A stretch of 64,000 bases of DNA from Gymnogyps californianus. Its lineage: Eukaryota > Chordata > Aves > Accipitriformes > Cathartidae. The notes under the pieces were generated by a model. That model made no database searches and was not told the DNA's origin. It worked only from the letters and a program-made list of their open reading frames with translations. The stretch spans positions 3,782,001 to 3,846,000 of the forward strand of contig NC_059479.1 in the NCBI RefSeq assembly GCF_018139145.2. The letters run 5' to 3'. Below are positions 24,960-36,470 of this stretch, piece after piece; position 1 is the first letter of the stretch, and each line of letters opens with the position of its first letter. The position numbers and the translations under genes are program-made.

Positions 24960-26005
24960 GTGCAGTATGTACCGCATCCCATCACACACGTGCTTATCAT
25001 GAGCCATACTAAAAATTAAATGCAGAATAATTTTTGTCTCTGTTTTCCTGCTTTAAGATAAATGTAAATTACACAACTTCATTTTGTTTTCCTGTTCAAT
25101 ACAGAAAACCGTTGAAAGATCGGTACTTTACAAGACCAGAAATTAAATTTGTTTAAACAGAGTGTTAATATGTGTTTAGTTCAAAAGTGATTTTACATGT
25201 GACTTATCTTTTTTAAATATTTTACTTCTGATCCTTACCTACCTATCAAGATCATAGGTGTTTTCAAAAATACATAATCTGTCGGGGGAAAAGGAAAGTC
25301 ATGTTCACGTTATGAGCAATTATATAGTGCTCCATTTTCCTCACTGTTCAGTGACTGTTTGTAAATACAGAACATTGATGTATTCTCTGAGTGCTTCCCA
25401 AAGAATAATAAATGTATTCTGGCTATAGGCCTGTGAAGTAAGGGAGTTGTGTAATCATCGTTTAGGGGGGCTGAGATACAGAGATCTTATTTCCGTTACC
25501 ATTGGGAGCCTGTTTGAGACACGCAGAAAACCGTCACCTGTGATAAAATTTGGTCTGAGCAATTTGAACGTAGAAATTCTCTGACTTTGGAGAAAGCCCA
25601 GTTTTGTAGTGTTGGTTTTCTATAAAACCAACCTTTTTCTCCCTTCAATCCTGTGCCGTATTCATTACACACCATTCAGTCCTGCGCTGGCTACTATAGC
25701 AGCCTGGAGACAGCTGCCTGTTTCAATATAGCTGCTGCTTCTTAGAGCACTTCCACACTTTCTACTGAATCGTGTAATGGTAATGTGCAAAAAATAATGT
25801 GTGTTGAAGTAACTAAAGACAGTCCCCTTCTGTGTAGACAGAAGAAGGACTGCAGTACAGTTATAGAGACAAACATAACTTCTAGCATTTCTCAACTGCT
25901 AAAGGCTTGACTTTGCATACCTCTGGTATGCATCTGTCGTCCATCTGTCATCTATACAGGAAAGCTTTCAAATATTTTTACTGCTGTCTCTTTTTGTGAT
26001 TTTAG

Positions 26006-26073
26006 GTTCATATGCTATGTATTACAAAGAAGGAGAATCACAGCTTTATTGTAATGCATATATATACATATAA
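26006..26073 (+). CDS. DACH2: candidate alternative terminal exon of DACH2
   Basis: A strong acceptor (a long T/C-rich tract with GTGATTTTAG, AG at 26004-26005) opens into a frame. With the G carried over from the 24894 exon it reads GSYAMYYKEGESQLYCNAYI, then YI and a TAA at 26071-26073. The phase is the one required. The peptide shares a spaced YY...QLY.(x)A pattern with the mammalian DACH2 C-terminus as I remember it (a tail near YYCLEMAQQLYSA), so this may be the avian counterpart of that last exon. The similarity is short and partly from memory. The end runs into a TA/TG-rich simple sequence, which may have extended the tail. No AATAAA lies close downstream; the nearest I saw is at 27829-27834. 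Confidence 0.45.
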
Positions 26074-26102
26074 CATATGTGTGTATGGATATGTACACAT
26101 AT
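26057..26102. repeat. TA/TG-rich simple sequence
   Basis: A degenerate run of TATATA, CATATG and TGTGTATG units that overlaps the end of the candidate alternative exon and possibly its stop codon region. Confidence 0.6.
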
Positions 26103-29100
26103 GATTAGAGTTGTGCTCTAAATATTGCAATTGGAAAATCGTTACTGCCAGAAATAATCAAAATATTGGATAAGCACTTGGGACACATGTATTTAAATTT
26201 GACAAGCAAAATATTCCTAATATTCCTAATGTTTCTGATCTGTTTATGATACCTGCTGAGAAGAGTGCTCAGTGCTCTTCCGAAAAGATTCTGAGAGTCA
26301 AAGGTGCATCTGGACAGAATCTAGTTAGTTAAAGGAAGTTAATTTCAATTTTCAATTGAAGGAAAAAAGTTCCAGTTGGCTCAAATGTGTCTTCCCATCA
26401 AAAATGATTATAAATAACTGTGGGGAAAGTGATACATAGCCACTTCCAACAACCATTTACTTACTAGCACAACTTAAGAGAACTTTCTTACACTTCTGTA
26501 GTCTGTGAATATACAAGAAAACCTCATGATTTTTATTTCAGGTTGGTTTTTTTGTTTGTTTTTTAATCTGATCCCAACTACACCATTCTGTAGTTTGAAC
26601 AGGCTTTGGGTCATGAAGTTTTTGTTCAGGTTAAAAGCCTGAACAGAGGGAGAGCTGGATGTTCACTGTGTTCAGTATCTCTGAGCTTGGTGCCCCTCTG
26701 TGAAAGCAGAACATGACTTGTGCAGTAAGAGTCGTAAACCCGTCCTGTACTCCTCAATGGCAAAGCATCTCTTGTCTTCACCACAGTAATGAATGACAGC
26801 GTACGCTGACTTCTGTGGCAGTTTTGGTGTGGTAATCCTGTTCGTATGTAAACGTGTGATGAGTTTAGCCAGTTTGTCGCTAAGCACTCTCAGCTGATAA
26901 AAAGGTTTCTGAAGAGCTCTCTGTAGAGCTTGTTTAGATTTCAAAGTGTTTCTGTCCTGTAGCGCCATCTCTTTCATTTTCACTTGTGCTGATACTGTAA
27001 TATCTTTTTATTCTCTTTTCCTTTGATTACAGTTTTTGTACTTGACAGCTACTATTGCACTGCCGTCTTGAACAATTTGAGCACACTCCCTCGTTGCCCC
27101 CTTCATTTGCTGCCTTTGTTTTTTGGGCCCTGGGAGGAGGAAGGGTCAAAACACATGTCCCTAATACAAAGCTGTCTCCAAGCTTCCAAAATCCCTCTCT
27201 ATTGCACAGAAAAAAGCTTTAGCATCAATGCAGACCTTTCTTTTTCTGTTGTCAATAGCTCTGCTGGACAGAAATCTATCATTCACACAGTGCCTTTCCT
27301 TTGAAATTCAATTAGTTTCACTGCCAGTATCTCCTTAAGATGGTTTAAAGGAAAATTACAAAAATACTGCACAGCCACCTTTCACAGTGATTAAGTCATA
27401 TCATATTTTATGCTCATTTCTTAAAATGATTTTATTAACACAAGCTGTTCATGTACGGGGATTCTGATCTGCATTATAAATCTTTTCCATTTAGTTGACT
27501 CATTTTCTCTATGCTTTGTATATTAATTGAATGGAAATGTTGTGCAGACGAGACTTAAAACTTTTTTGAACTTTACAGTCTTAATACCTCCATCCTCCAT
27601 ATACCTGATCTTCTAGTCCAGCGTAGCTGGATCTGAGAGAAGCTTTTTAGCTGACAAAATAGGAAAGTAATAGTTGCCGTAGTCACGAAGCCCCCTGCAT
27701 AGTTGAGCGGTGCGGGAGAGGGTGATGCATGCACGCAGATACCCTTCTGGTCTTGCTTCCATAACTCACTCGTGGGCCAGCAAGATAGTGCATCAACCAT
27801 TTTATCAACCAATCTCCGTTTCACATAAAATAAACATACTGGGTGTCATTAAGTGCACCTTCAGATCAATGATTTTTGCAAATGACATTCAAGTACCATT
27901 CGAGTAGTGCATTTTTGCTGATAAAAGCAAATTAAATTAGCACAACTACAAGTGTGCTGATAAAAACTAAAACCGAACAGCAGCACCATTAGCTAACAAA
28001 GTAATATTTTCTCTTTACTGCTTTCTGCCATTTAGTTATTATCCTATTGGAAATCTAATTATAATCCTTTTACTCCCTAGTCAAACTTCACAGTTTTTGC
28101 AAGCTTAGCACTGACAAGTGATTTCATTACATTTGATTGCCCGCGCCCAGATTGACTTAACTTCACTCCGAGACCTAAACGCCCTCTCAGTTTCTCAGAT
28201 TCCCTGTTTGCACATTACAGCAACAGCTCCTTTAATTAATTAGCATGAACAGCAGTAACATGAACTGCTGAACAGAAAATAACATCATTTTATGATCGCA
28301 GGGAGACTTCTCCTTTTGCATGTTTATACCTTAGTTAACTTTTGTATTACTATATTTCATTGTTAGGGGATATTGGAACAATCAGCAAAGCAATGTTATC
28401 TTAAAATTTTAAAAAATAGATGTTACCATAATACTCGATGATAACAATTTACAAAAAATAAAAGACTCGAAATTTCAAGAAGGGAGGCAGCAGCATAGGC
28501 AGACAGGCTTTCCTGAGGTGAAAACATGGTTCAAAGGAAAGGTGGTTCACTGTACCTGCAACAGGAGGGTGACCCAGGGCGGCGGCGCGCTGCGGCTGCT
28601 GTGCGCTGTTTGTGAAATAAGCTGGCAGAGATTTAGCACAAAAACTCTCAGTAACCATGAATAACTTTTTATCTGTTTGCCAAAATGAAGGACTGTTGAA
28701 GTTTGGAACATATTTTGGTTTTTTTATTTAGAAAACTGGGCTCTATGTTTTCAATATTCTGATACAACCAGTCAGTTTTCAAATCCAGCCTATGGTAAAA
28801 AGGGCGCAGGGGGGGCAGAAGAGAGAGGGGTAGCGCTTCTAAGAGCTTTAACAACTTTGTTACTGTATCAAATTGTACCTCCAGATGCTGCAATCCACTG
28901 AAACCAACCATGCTACAGAATTTCAGAGTATACAATTTTAAGAGACAAATGCAACATCTTGGAAATTACAGTGCTATTGTCTTGGTCTTGCTTTCACTGA
29001 AAAAAATGTTCAAGCACTTACAATTTTACGTAAGAAAAGACCAGAACCCTGTGATTAGAAACTCTTCAGATTAAACTAAACGGGGGCCTGGTATTTTCCT

Positions 29101-29520
29101 TATGAGCGAGTTCTTTGCTATCTTCTTCATTTGAGTCTTACGCCTTTTCTTCTTCCTCCTGCCCAAGCCGTGCTCTGTCCCTAGTGCATGTCCTGGTCTG
29201 GATGCTCTGAATTATTAAACCTCTAGTAGTTACCTTCTGCTGTGTCACATTGCAGTGTTTCTAGAAAAACTTTTTCAAAGTTTGTGTGCAATTACCAGAC
29301 TGTCATATCCATGCACGCAGCGGCCACGCGCTGCTGAAAGCCGTCTCATTAGCTGCTAACCAAGAAAAGGGCGCTCTTTAGTAACTAGCCATGAGATTAC
29401 TGCGCTAACTGACGACACGGCTCGCCTGCTGGTGACACAAATGCAGGGCTCTAAAAATAACAGTATCGCTGATCTTTGTCTCAGTGTTATTTCTACTTTT
29501 GGTACGCAGTGTTTTTCTGA

Positions 29521-29536
29521 ATCTCTCTCTCTCTCT
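29521..29536. repeat. (CT)n microsatellite
   Basis: An almost pure CT dinucleotide run of about 15 bases within the last DACH2 intron. Confidence 0.7.
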
Positions 29537-29937
29537 AAGCAAATAGATGCACACACATGAGGGAGGAAGCTGAGATTTTGTGATTTACTGGAAACAAAAG
29601 GTGGGTAAAGGTTTCCCCAGGAGGCTGCTGAGTGTGAAGGTCCATACCTTACTATTCTTACAAAGGGCTAAAACATTTATTCAATAATTCAGCGTCAGTA
29701 GGCTTGAATATTTCCTAAGCAGAAACCACTATGTTATCTCCCTGTCTACTCAAACTGACAATGGCAATCCAGCATCTGCATAGTTTGTATTCAGTGAACA
29801 TATTCTTGTCCTTGGCTGTTGTTACTTATTAGAAATCCCATTTTCTGTACAAGTTTTTAGGTCTATTAACATGGATGTGGAAATATTTGACAGAGTTGAC
29901 TCAGCAGTCCTAGGCACAAAATAAGTGGGGAAGAAAC

Positions 29938-30092
29938 CCCGAATGCAGCAAGCCCAGGCGTGTGCAGCCCTGCAGGGTCAGGAGCCACGGCCCTGCCTGC
30001 TGCGGGAACGGGGACCCGCGGGGAGGGGAGCTCTGGTACTGCTCCCCCGGAGGGAGGCTCAGCTCAGCCGGCGTTAGACATCAGAGGCTGCA
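29938..30092. other. GC-rich, CpG-containing patch in the last DACH2 intron
   Basis: Around 150 bases clearly richer in G and C than the surroundings, with several CpG (for example ACCCGCGGGGAGGGG). It is too small to be a typical CpG-island promoter. No TATA box or conserved coding sequence is seen next to it. It could be an intronic regulatory element or chance. Confidence 0.35.
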
Positions 30093-33000
30093 CATCTGCA
30101 GGGGTGGAAAAGAGGCGATAGGAAAGAGCGAGGGATTAAAAGAAAGCACACGGAACTTCATTAGTACTGCTGCTCTCAGAAGCAGTATTTATTGTCCGCA
30201 TTCTTCCATGAGCCTAGAGGAAACCATGCCCTGCTCACGGTGTGTTAATTTTTCTCTTTCACTGCTCAGTTTGGAAAATATTTACAGATAAATGGAAGGG
30301 AGAAGTTTTGCTGGACAACTAATAAACGGGCAAAGAAGTCAGTTTTACCCACTGCTGGCATTCAGCTGAATGACTAGCCCAAAACCATGAGAACTGGCTG
30401 CAAGCCAGGTCTTTTTTTTTTTCTTTTTTTTTTTTCCCTTCATGGTAGCGAAGCGATCCTTTTCTGTGTTCTTCATAATTGCTGTGGTCCTTACCCCACT
30501 GGCAGGGGCCTGGATGCAGCCTCCTTCCAGGCCAGCCAGCACTCCTGTTTGCTAAGAGGTTTAGGGAAAGGGATTTTTTTGAGGGATGTCATCCGCAGTA
30601 GAAGCAAACTGTTCTCTGATTTTTCTTTTTCTTTCTGCAAAATGACTGATTCAAATTAGCCCCAGCTTTGTAAGTGAGATTTATTGTTTGGCATTGTATT
30701 TTCCATGTGTTGCTTGCATCCAAAGCTGGGCTTGGCTCTGATCTAACTGAAATGCTGACTCTGTTTGCATAGCCTAGGAAGGGTGGAGGGATCAGCTCCT
30801 GTCCGGTATGCTTGTGGTACCGCATAAGACTCTTTGATTCAACCCCTCCAGCAGGAGTTGTGCAAAGCCTCTGAGAGTGCGCGGGTCTGGCACGTGGCTG
30901 CCCTCTTCCTTCCTGCCGCTCTTCTGTCTGCAGAAACGTGTCTCATGTCTCAGCTCTACCTAACCTTTATTTTAGCAGCTCTCCCAACTGCTCCTTCATC
31001 TAAATTGGCAAAGCGGGATTTTCAGTTTATTATTTCAGCTCTGCTACCCATATTCTCTGCAACATGTAGTGCTGGGTTTTATTTTTAAATTGCATGAATA
31101 ATTTACAGCTACTGATACAACAAATTTATCCTTGTTTTCTCATTATGTAGCAGATCCCAAATCTCCTTCCTCCAGTGACTTTCTCCTCCAATTTACAGCG
31201 TGCTAAAGTTACCTGAACAATCCCAAGCTGTAGCTGGGTCAGTTAATCGCAGCTAGCCAGCTGCGTCGCGTTGCTCCCCTTCTTGGACTGGATTTGCGCA
31301 CCAGCATTACTGGGACGCATTTCTTTATGCACGTTGTGAGGGTACACAGGGAAGTTTTGTTTTAAAGTACTTTTATGGAAAGACAACTGAATTACTAACT
31401 TAAACCAAAGATATTACAAACAAAGCCTCACAAAGGATTCAGAAAATTCAGAGATGCTGAATAGGCGGGGGAAAAGAAAAAAAAAAAAGAAAAATGTGAA
31501 TAAATATGCAGATGGTAATTATTGCTTTTGGATTTGTCCTTTATACACACATTAAAACCTTGAAAGAAAAAGACGAACGATGATACTGTTGCTAAAGAGA
31601 GTGCAAGAGATGAATGTATACCCTGGACTAACAACTCAGGGAAGACAACACCATCCTGAGGGAAAATTACAATTATTAACATAGGCTCTGGCTCACTGAG
31701 AAATTGTGAGATCTTTCCTTGTCTTATACATTGTGAAGGGGAAAAAAAATCCTCTCTAAATGTCTTGCTTATTAAGCCAGTCATGCATTTCACTGTAGGT
31801 TGTAAAGCAGTATAACATGCACAGGGGGCTCATAAGCATATTTTAGTGTTAGGGAATATCATTTATACAGTTTTTATATTGTCAATATTACCCCTAGAGA
31901 ATGAGATTAGGCTTTAAACTACTGTAAATCTACGCTTTTGCTCACCTTTGTATAATTTCATTTTTTAACAGAATGAAGCCCACATAAATGAATATTTGAT
32001 TAAGGGATAAACCTAATAAAAGAATACATTTATTGCACACAGATTTATTCAAATCTTTGCTATATAATACAGTAAAATGCTGTAAAATGGTATGTAGCTT
32101 GCGGTCAGCTACACTGAGGGGATGGTGAATATTCTTCAAAAAGATGAATTTGACAACATCACATTGTCTTTCATGTACAAGTGGTAGCACAGATGCTCCT
32201 AACACTTTAATTCCTCATAGGTGGTTGCTGTATGACGTTAACGCCATGGAGTTAAGTTTGTTGCACAGCAACAAAAAAGTATTTTAATTTCTGGAGAATA
32301 ACTGAGAGCTTTATAAAAAAGGAAATATTTAACTATGCACTTTCTGTTTACTGATGAGTAATATCTCCTGGGTGGCTGCACTGTGCTTGAGCTTTGGCGT
32401 TTACTTTCTCTCTTACGGGTATTCCAGATACCTCCATTGAACTTCCCTTGAGAAATAAAGGGAATAGGAAGGAAAAATTGAAACCTGTTTCAAAGTTTAA
32501 ATAGTCAGTCCATCAACCCACAGTACCCTCAATGACCACCTCTTACCTTAGTTTGAAAAATAATTTTTAAAATACAATAAAATTACCAAGAATTTAAACA
32601 AAGAGTATTACTGATCCTTACTGATCCCATTTTTGATAAACAACTCTTCCCTTGAATGCACGACCGGATTCCTCCCTTCCTCTTTGCAGACAGAGTCCTT
32701 GTCGCCAAATGCAGCGCCATAAATGTGCGCGCATATGTGGTCTCTGTCTTACTGTCTTTGGCTGTACAAGTATCAAGCATCAAACGTATCAGAAGATGCA
32801 GCTGATGCCCAGTGGCCATTTAAATAGCCAGTTATGTACCTAACGTCTGCTGACTTCCGTTGGTATTACATGGAGTAATTCAGCAAGCACGTCTGTAAAT
32901 CGCACCCAGGATAGGTGGTCAGGCAGGAAGATCCCTTTGTGCATCTGGCTGCTGAGCCTCGGCCCGCCAAGAGAGGAGACGTGCGGGCGTTAGAAGCCCA

Positions 33001-34788
33001 GGACAGGTAATGCTTTGGCCTCTGCAGAACGCAGAACTGGGGTGGTACTGGCTCACGGGAAGCACGCTGTGGCAGAATTTCAGCCTTTTGGACTGCCTGT
33101 AAAGACTATTCATTGGATTTTTTCAGGGCAGTCATGCTGATCTGCAGATTCTGTCAGTGGCTACCTTTTTTAGAAGTACAACTTTAATATAGGCTAGATC
33201 ACCTACAGCCTGCAATGGGCAGAAGTCATATGCAACTTCCTAATAATGAGAAGGAGAAAAAGAAAAAAAAAAAACCCCAAACAAAACCCACAGTGTTCAA
33301 TATTTGCCTTTCTGCTTACCCCCTCCCCAGACTTTAATATTTGCCCCGCTAAGTTTAAGACAATAACTTTAATCAGCCAAAGGCCTGAAACTAATAGTCA
33401 CTTCTTTGGAGGTTCCCATGCTCCCAAACGTTCCTCCGAAGATGTTATGTCCCTGGCTCTTCCGATCTTTATTCTTGTTTACATCCAAAATACATATTAA
33501 ATCATCTCTGTTTGGAGAGTCTGAGCCTCCTTAAAACCATGAAACATTCAATTACTAATTAGCTGTTTCCTGTTCCTAATGAAGTGAACATGTCGGATTT
33601 GGATTAAAATTCAGCTACTGCTCTCCTCTGTTTATGGTTCCAGATGTTTCTGTTTTATCTAGGAGGTTACTTTGACAGCTACTGCTAAATGATAAATCAC
33701 TCATATTATAGCTGAAATGCATTTTGAAATTGAAATGTGGCAAACTTTGAGATTGCTCCAAGGATCAGTGTCAGTTAGCAGGTCAATACTTGTTCTTTCC
33801 TTATGAGTGTTCAGTATTGGCATATGTAAAACAGTAATGGGATAGATGTCAACGTTATACAAAATGCTTCTCAATATTCTCATTTTGCTATCATCTTCAA
33901 GATCAGTACTTGCAGGTTTAGCTGGGTGGATTCATGATTCATTGTATAATGAACAAGAATATGGATTCTTGTTAGCTTTAGTTTCCGTGGGCATTTTAAT
34001 ATTTATTTTTTCTCTGGGCTTAAAGTTGCTTAATGTGAAAAATCACAGTTGATAGGTACTATACCTAGGAATTTTTTTATGAAGGAAATAAGTGGCTTTC
34101 TACTTGTTTCCCTAAATAAAGAAAAATCATTTTAGAAGAAATGTGGCAGTTTCTGAATGAAAGAACAGTTTTCCAAGAACAGGTATTGATTTACTTCTGT
34201 TCTATTTTTTAATGCAATGCAATTTTGTTTTAACATGCTGTTCCCTAGAAGGTTTTGTGCATGTAGTAATGGTATGTTGTAAGGCTGACGCCATGTTACT
34301 CGGTCTGTCTTAGGGAGGCATGCGATACAACACAGGCTGCCTTCTGAAAAAAAGAAGCAAAATGAGTGTTCAATTAAAAAGCAAATGCTATAAAGGAAGA
34401 AGATCCAAGTCAAAGTATTTATGGCCTCTACTCAGCAGATGCTGGCTGGCAAGCACCGTTAGAAACAAGGCTGGTGGTTTTTGAGCCCAGCTGAGTGCCC
34501 ACACCTCTGCCACTGGCTTAGAAGGTGGTCGGTGCCCTGAGACGGGCTCACTTCTCTGCTCAACGCTCGCCTCTCGAGGGCTTTGCAGGGCTTTGTCATC
34601 CGGTGCCTCTTTTTCCTGCGTGAAACGTACTCACGTGATGGATAGTTTATATCACTTGTAGATCTGATAATTTGGCTTGAGAAAAAAAAAGTCCACAAAC
34701 AAATAAGGAAACCCACCTAAGTTTCAGTTAATTATAAAATGTGTAACTGTGTAATTGACCTTTTTTCTTCTCTTTTTTTTTCCTCCAG

Positions 34789-34826
34789 AAAACAGAACAT
34801 ACATCAAACCTACTATTATGTACTGA
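34789..34826 (+). CDS. DACH2: DACH2 terminal coding exon (tail ending TIMY)
   Basis: The last coding exon. The acceptor is a long T-rich tract ending TCCTCCAG (34787-34788). Joined in phase to the G left by the 24894 exon it reads ENRTYIKPTIMY followed by TGA (34824-34826). The Dachshund family tail, as I recall it for DACH1, ends YLKTTVMY, so this 12-residue tail is a good family match despite its length. It gives DACH2 a DACH1-like C-terminus, unlike the main mammalian DACH2 form I remember. The exon continues as the 3' UTR. Confidence 0.9.
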
Positions 34827-35805
34827 AGGAAACACCTATTGTTGAAAAACATATAATGACCACTATTTGAAGACTATATAGTTCATGAAAAACGTCCCTT
34901 CCAACCTTTGATGCCTTCAGTACTGTGTGAAGAACAGGATTTGTAGCATGAAACTTGAAGGACAATTTCAAGCAATTTACTGTTGCTGCATCGAAAACTG
35001 CCGTATTAAGAAATACTGAGACTTTTTACAAGCTTACCATACCAAACCAAGCCTGTTGCAACAGATCATTTTTAGGTCCCCGGAGATAGAAAGGAGTTGT
35101 AGTATTTTTAAGCACATGCAGGAATTATTCCCCCTTCCCCCCCAAAAAGAACTTTTTTTTTTTTTTAAAGGAGGTAGCTATTACTGTATAGCAATGGCAC
35201 AATGATTTTAAGCCACAAAGGTCCTCACTGGCTGTACATCATACAAGCCCAGTTTATCACTGAAACTGTTCAACATGGAGCTGTTTCGATTGTGTTTATA
35301 AATTAAGCTTTGTTTACTGAAGCAGATACTCGATATATATTACGTTTTAAAAAGAAATGTGTGTACATTTTTTAAAAGAATGATGTAAAAATTGTCCTTT
35401 CATTAGATGACCAATTCAAAAGTGTGAGCTAAACCCTAATAGCTGACGTAATATGAGGATTATAATTGATGCTTTTTTTTTATGCTCAGTTCAGCTTGGC
35501 TTTTGGTCTTTTAAGATGAAAAAATGAATATGCAGTAGAGTGTTAGATAATGGAAACTTTTAAGTATGGTTTCTCTGTTGTACCATATTAAGTTAAAGTA
35601 CACATTCTTTGTTAAAAATGTTCTTGCTAAAAATACAGTATTAAAAATTTTTTTGTTTGACTTTGGAAATCTTTTAAGATTTTTTTTTGACTGTGAATTC
35701 CCATAGTTACTGTACTAATGCAAAACAATATTTTGCACTATTAAAAATACTTGAAGAAATTACTTAATAAAGAGGGTGGGTTGGTATTAAACATTTTCCT
35801 AATTA
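34827..35805 (+). other. DACH2: DACH2 3' UTR
   Basis: AT-rich non-coding sequence directly after the TGA. It contains several T or A runs and TGTACAT-like words of the kind bound by Pumilio proteins (near 35233 and 35362). The end is set by two close polyadenylation signals, AATAAA at 35766-35771 and ATTAAA at 35786-35791, followed by a short GT-rich stretch (ATTGTATGTTCC). The exact cleavage site is inferred. Confidence 0.65.
35766..35771 (+). terminator. polyadenylation signal AATAAA
   Basis: A canonical hexamer about 940 bases after the DACH2 stop codon, followed 15 bases later by ATTAAA (35786-35791). It is the best candidate for the main mRNA 3' end. Confidence 0.6.
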
Positions 35806-36464
35806 TTGTATGTTCCAAATTCTGAGCTTTGCAAGTGAAACGTTCCTTTCTCAAAATACTTGGCTGAAAGCTGGTTTGAGTCAAGGGGAATTAAGTAATC
35901 ACCTGTTCGCTCTCTGCTTTCGTTCATGGGTCAAAGGCACAATGCTTATTTATTTATAAACTCATGTTTATATACGCATACTTACATTTACACACACATA
36001 CCCTGAATTAAATCACTGTCACTTAAAAACAAAAAAGCCCTTTAAATAGATCTATAGGGAATATATTTCCTGTGATTATGTATACTGCTATCTATATGTA
36101 TAGCATTCAAAATTTATTTTTAGCACTAGATTTTTTTTCTGGTTAATAGACTTTTGCAGACTTTCAAAGTGTCGCTTCAAACCATGCTATGTAATACAGC
36201 AGAACAGAATAATCTGATTTTTCATTCCTAAAAGAAATCTTTTAGCTTAACCAGGTGTCAGTTCAAGAAAACATGTTGGCCTCTGTTTTACTGATCGGAC
36301 TAATTATCAGAATAGTCTTCCAATGTACAAACGTGGTTTATTCCATATCATTTTTATACCAAGCGTCCTAATGACTGCATTAATCACACTGCCATTGATC
36401 AAGCAATCAAAAACTGAATGATACAAACAGGAGCATTAGGAATTGTGAGTCCTCCCGCACTCTT

Positions 36465-36470
36465 AATAAA
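36465..36470 (+). terminator. distal polyadenylation signal AATAAA
   Basis: A second AATAAA about 1.64 kb after the stop codon, with TGTGTGAGT downstream. It could end a longer 3' UTR isoform. Confidence 0.35.

Larger units (their letters stand above)
24960..34788 (+). other. DACH2: DACH2 last intron, about 9.8 kb
   Basis: A phase-1 intron from GTGCAG to a strong polypyrimidine acceptor (TTTTTTTTTCCTCCAG). It holds a candidate alternative last exon (26006-26073), a GC-rich patch with several CpG at about 29940-30090 and a smaller one at 28570-28610. It also has a CT microsatellite (29521-29536) and T-rich or A-rich runs at 30412-30435 and 33256-33275. A 103-codon minus-strand frame at 26672-26983 looks somewhat coding-like but was not identified. 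Confidence 0.85.

Noticed and set aside
26672..26983. 103-codon minus-strand open frame in the last DACH2 intron with a coding-like, basic composition
   Set aside because: No recognisable domain, no ATG at its 5' end, a stop shortly upstream and no plausible splice partner; length is within chance for this window.
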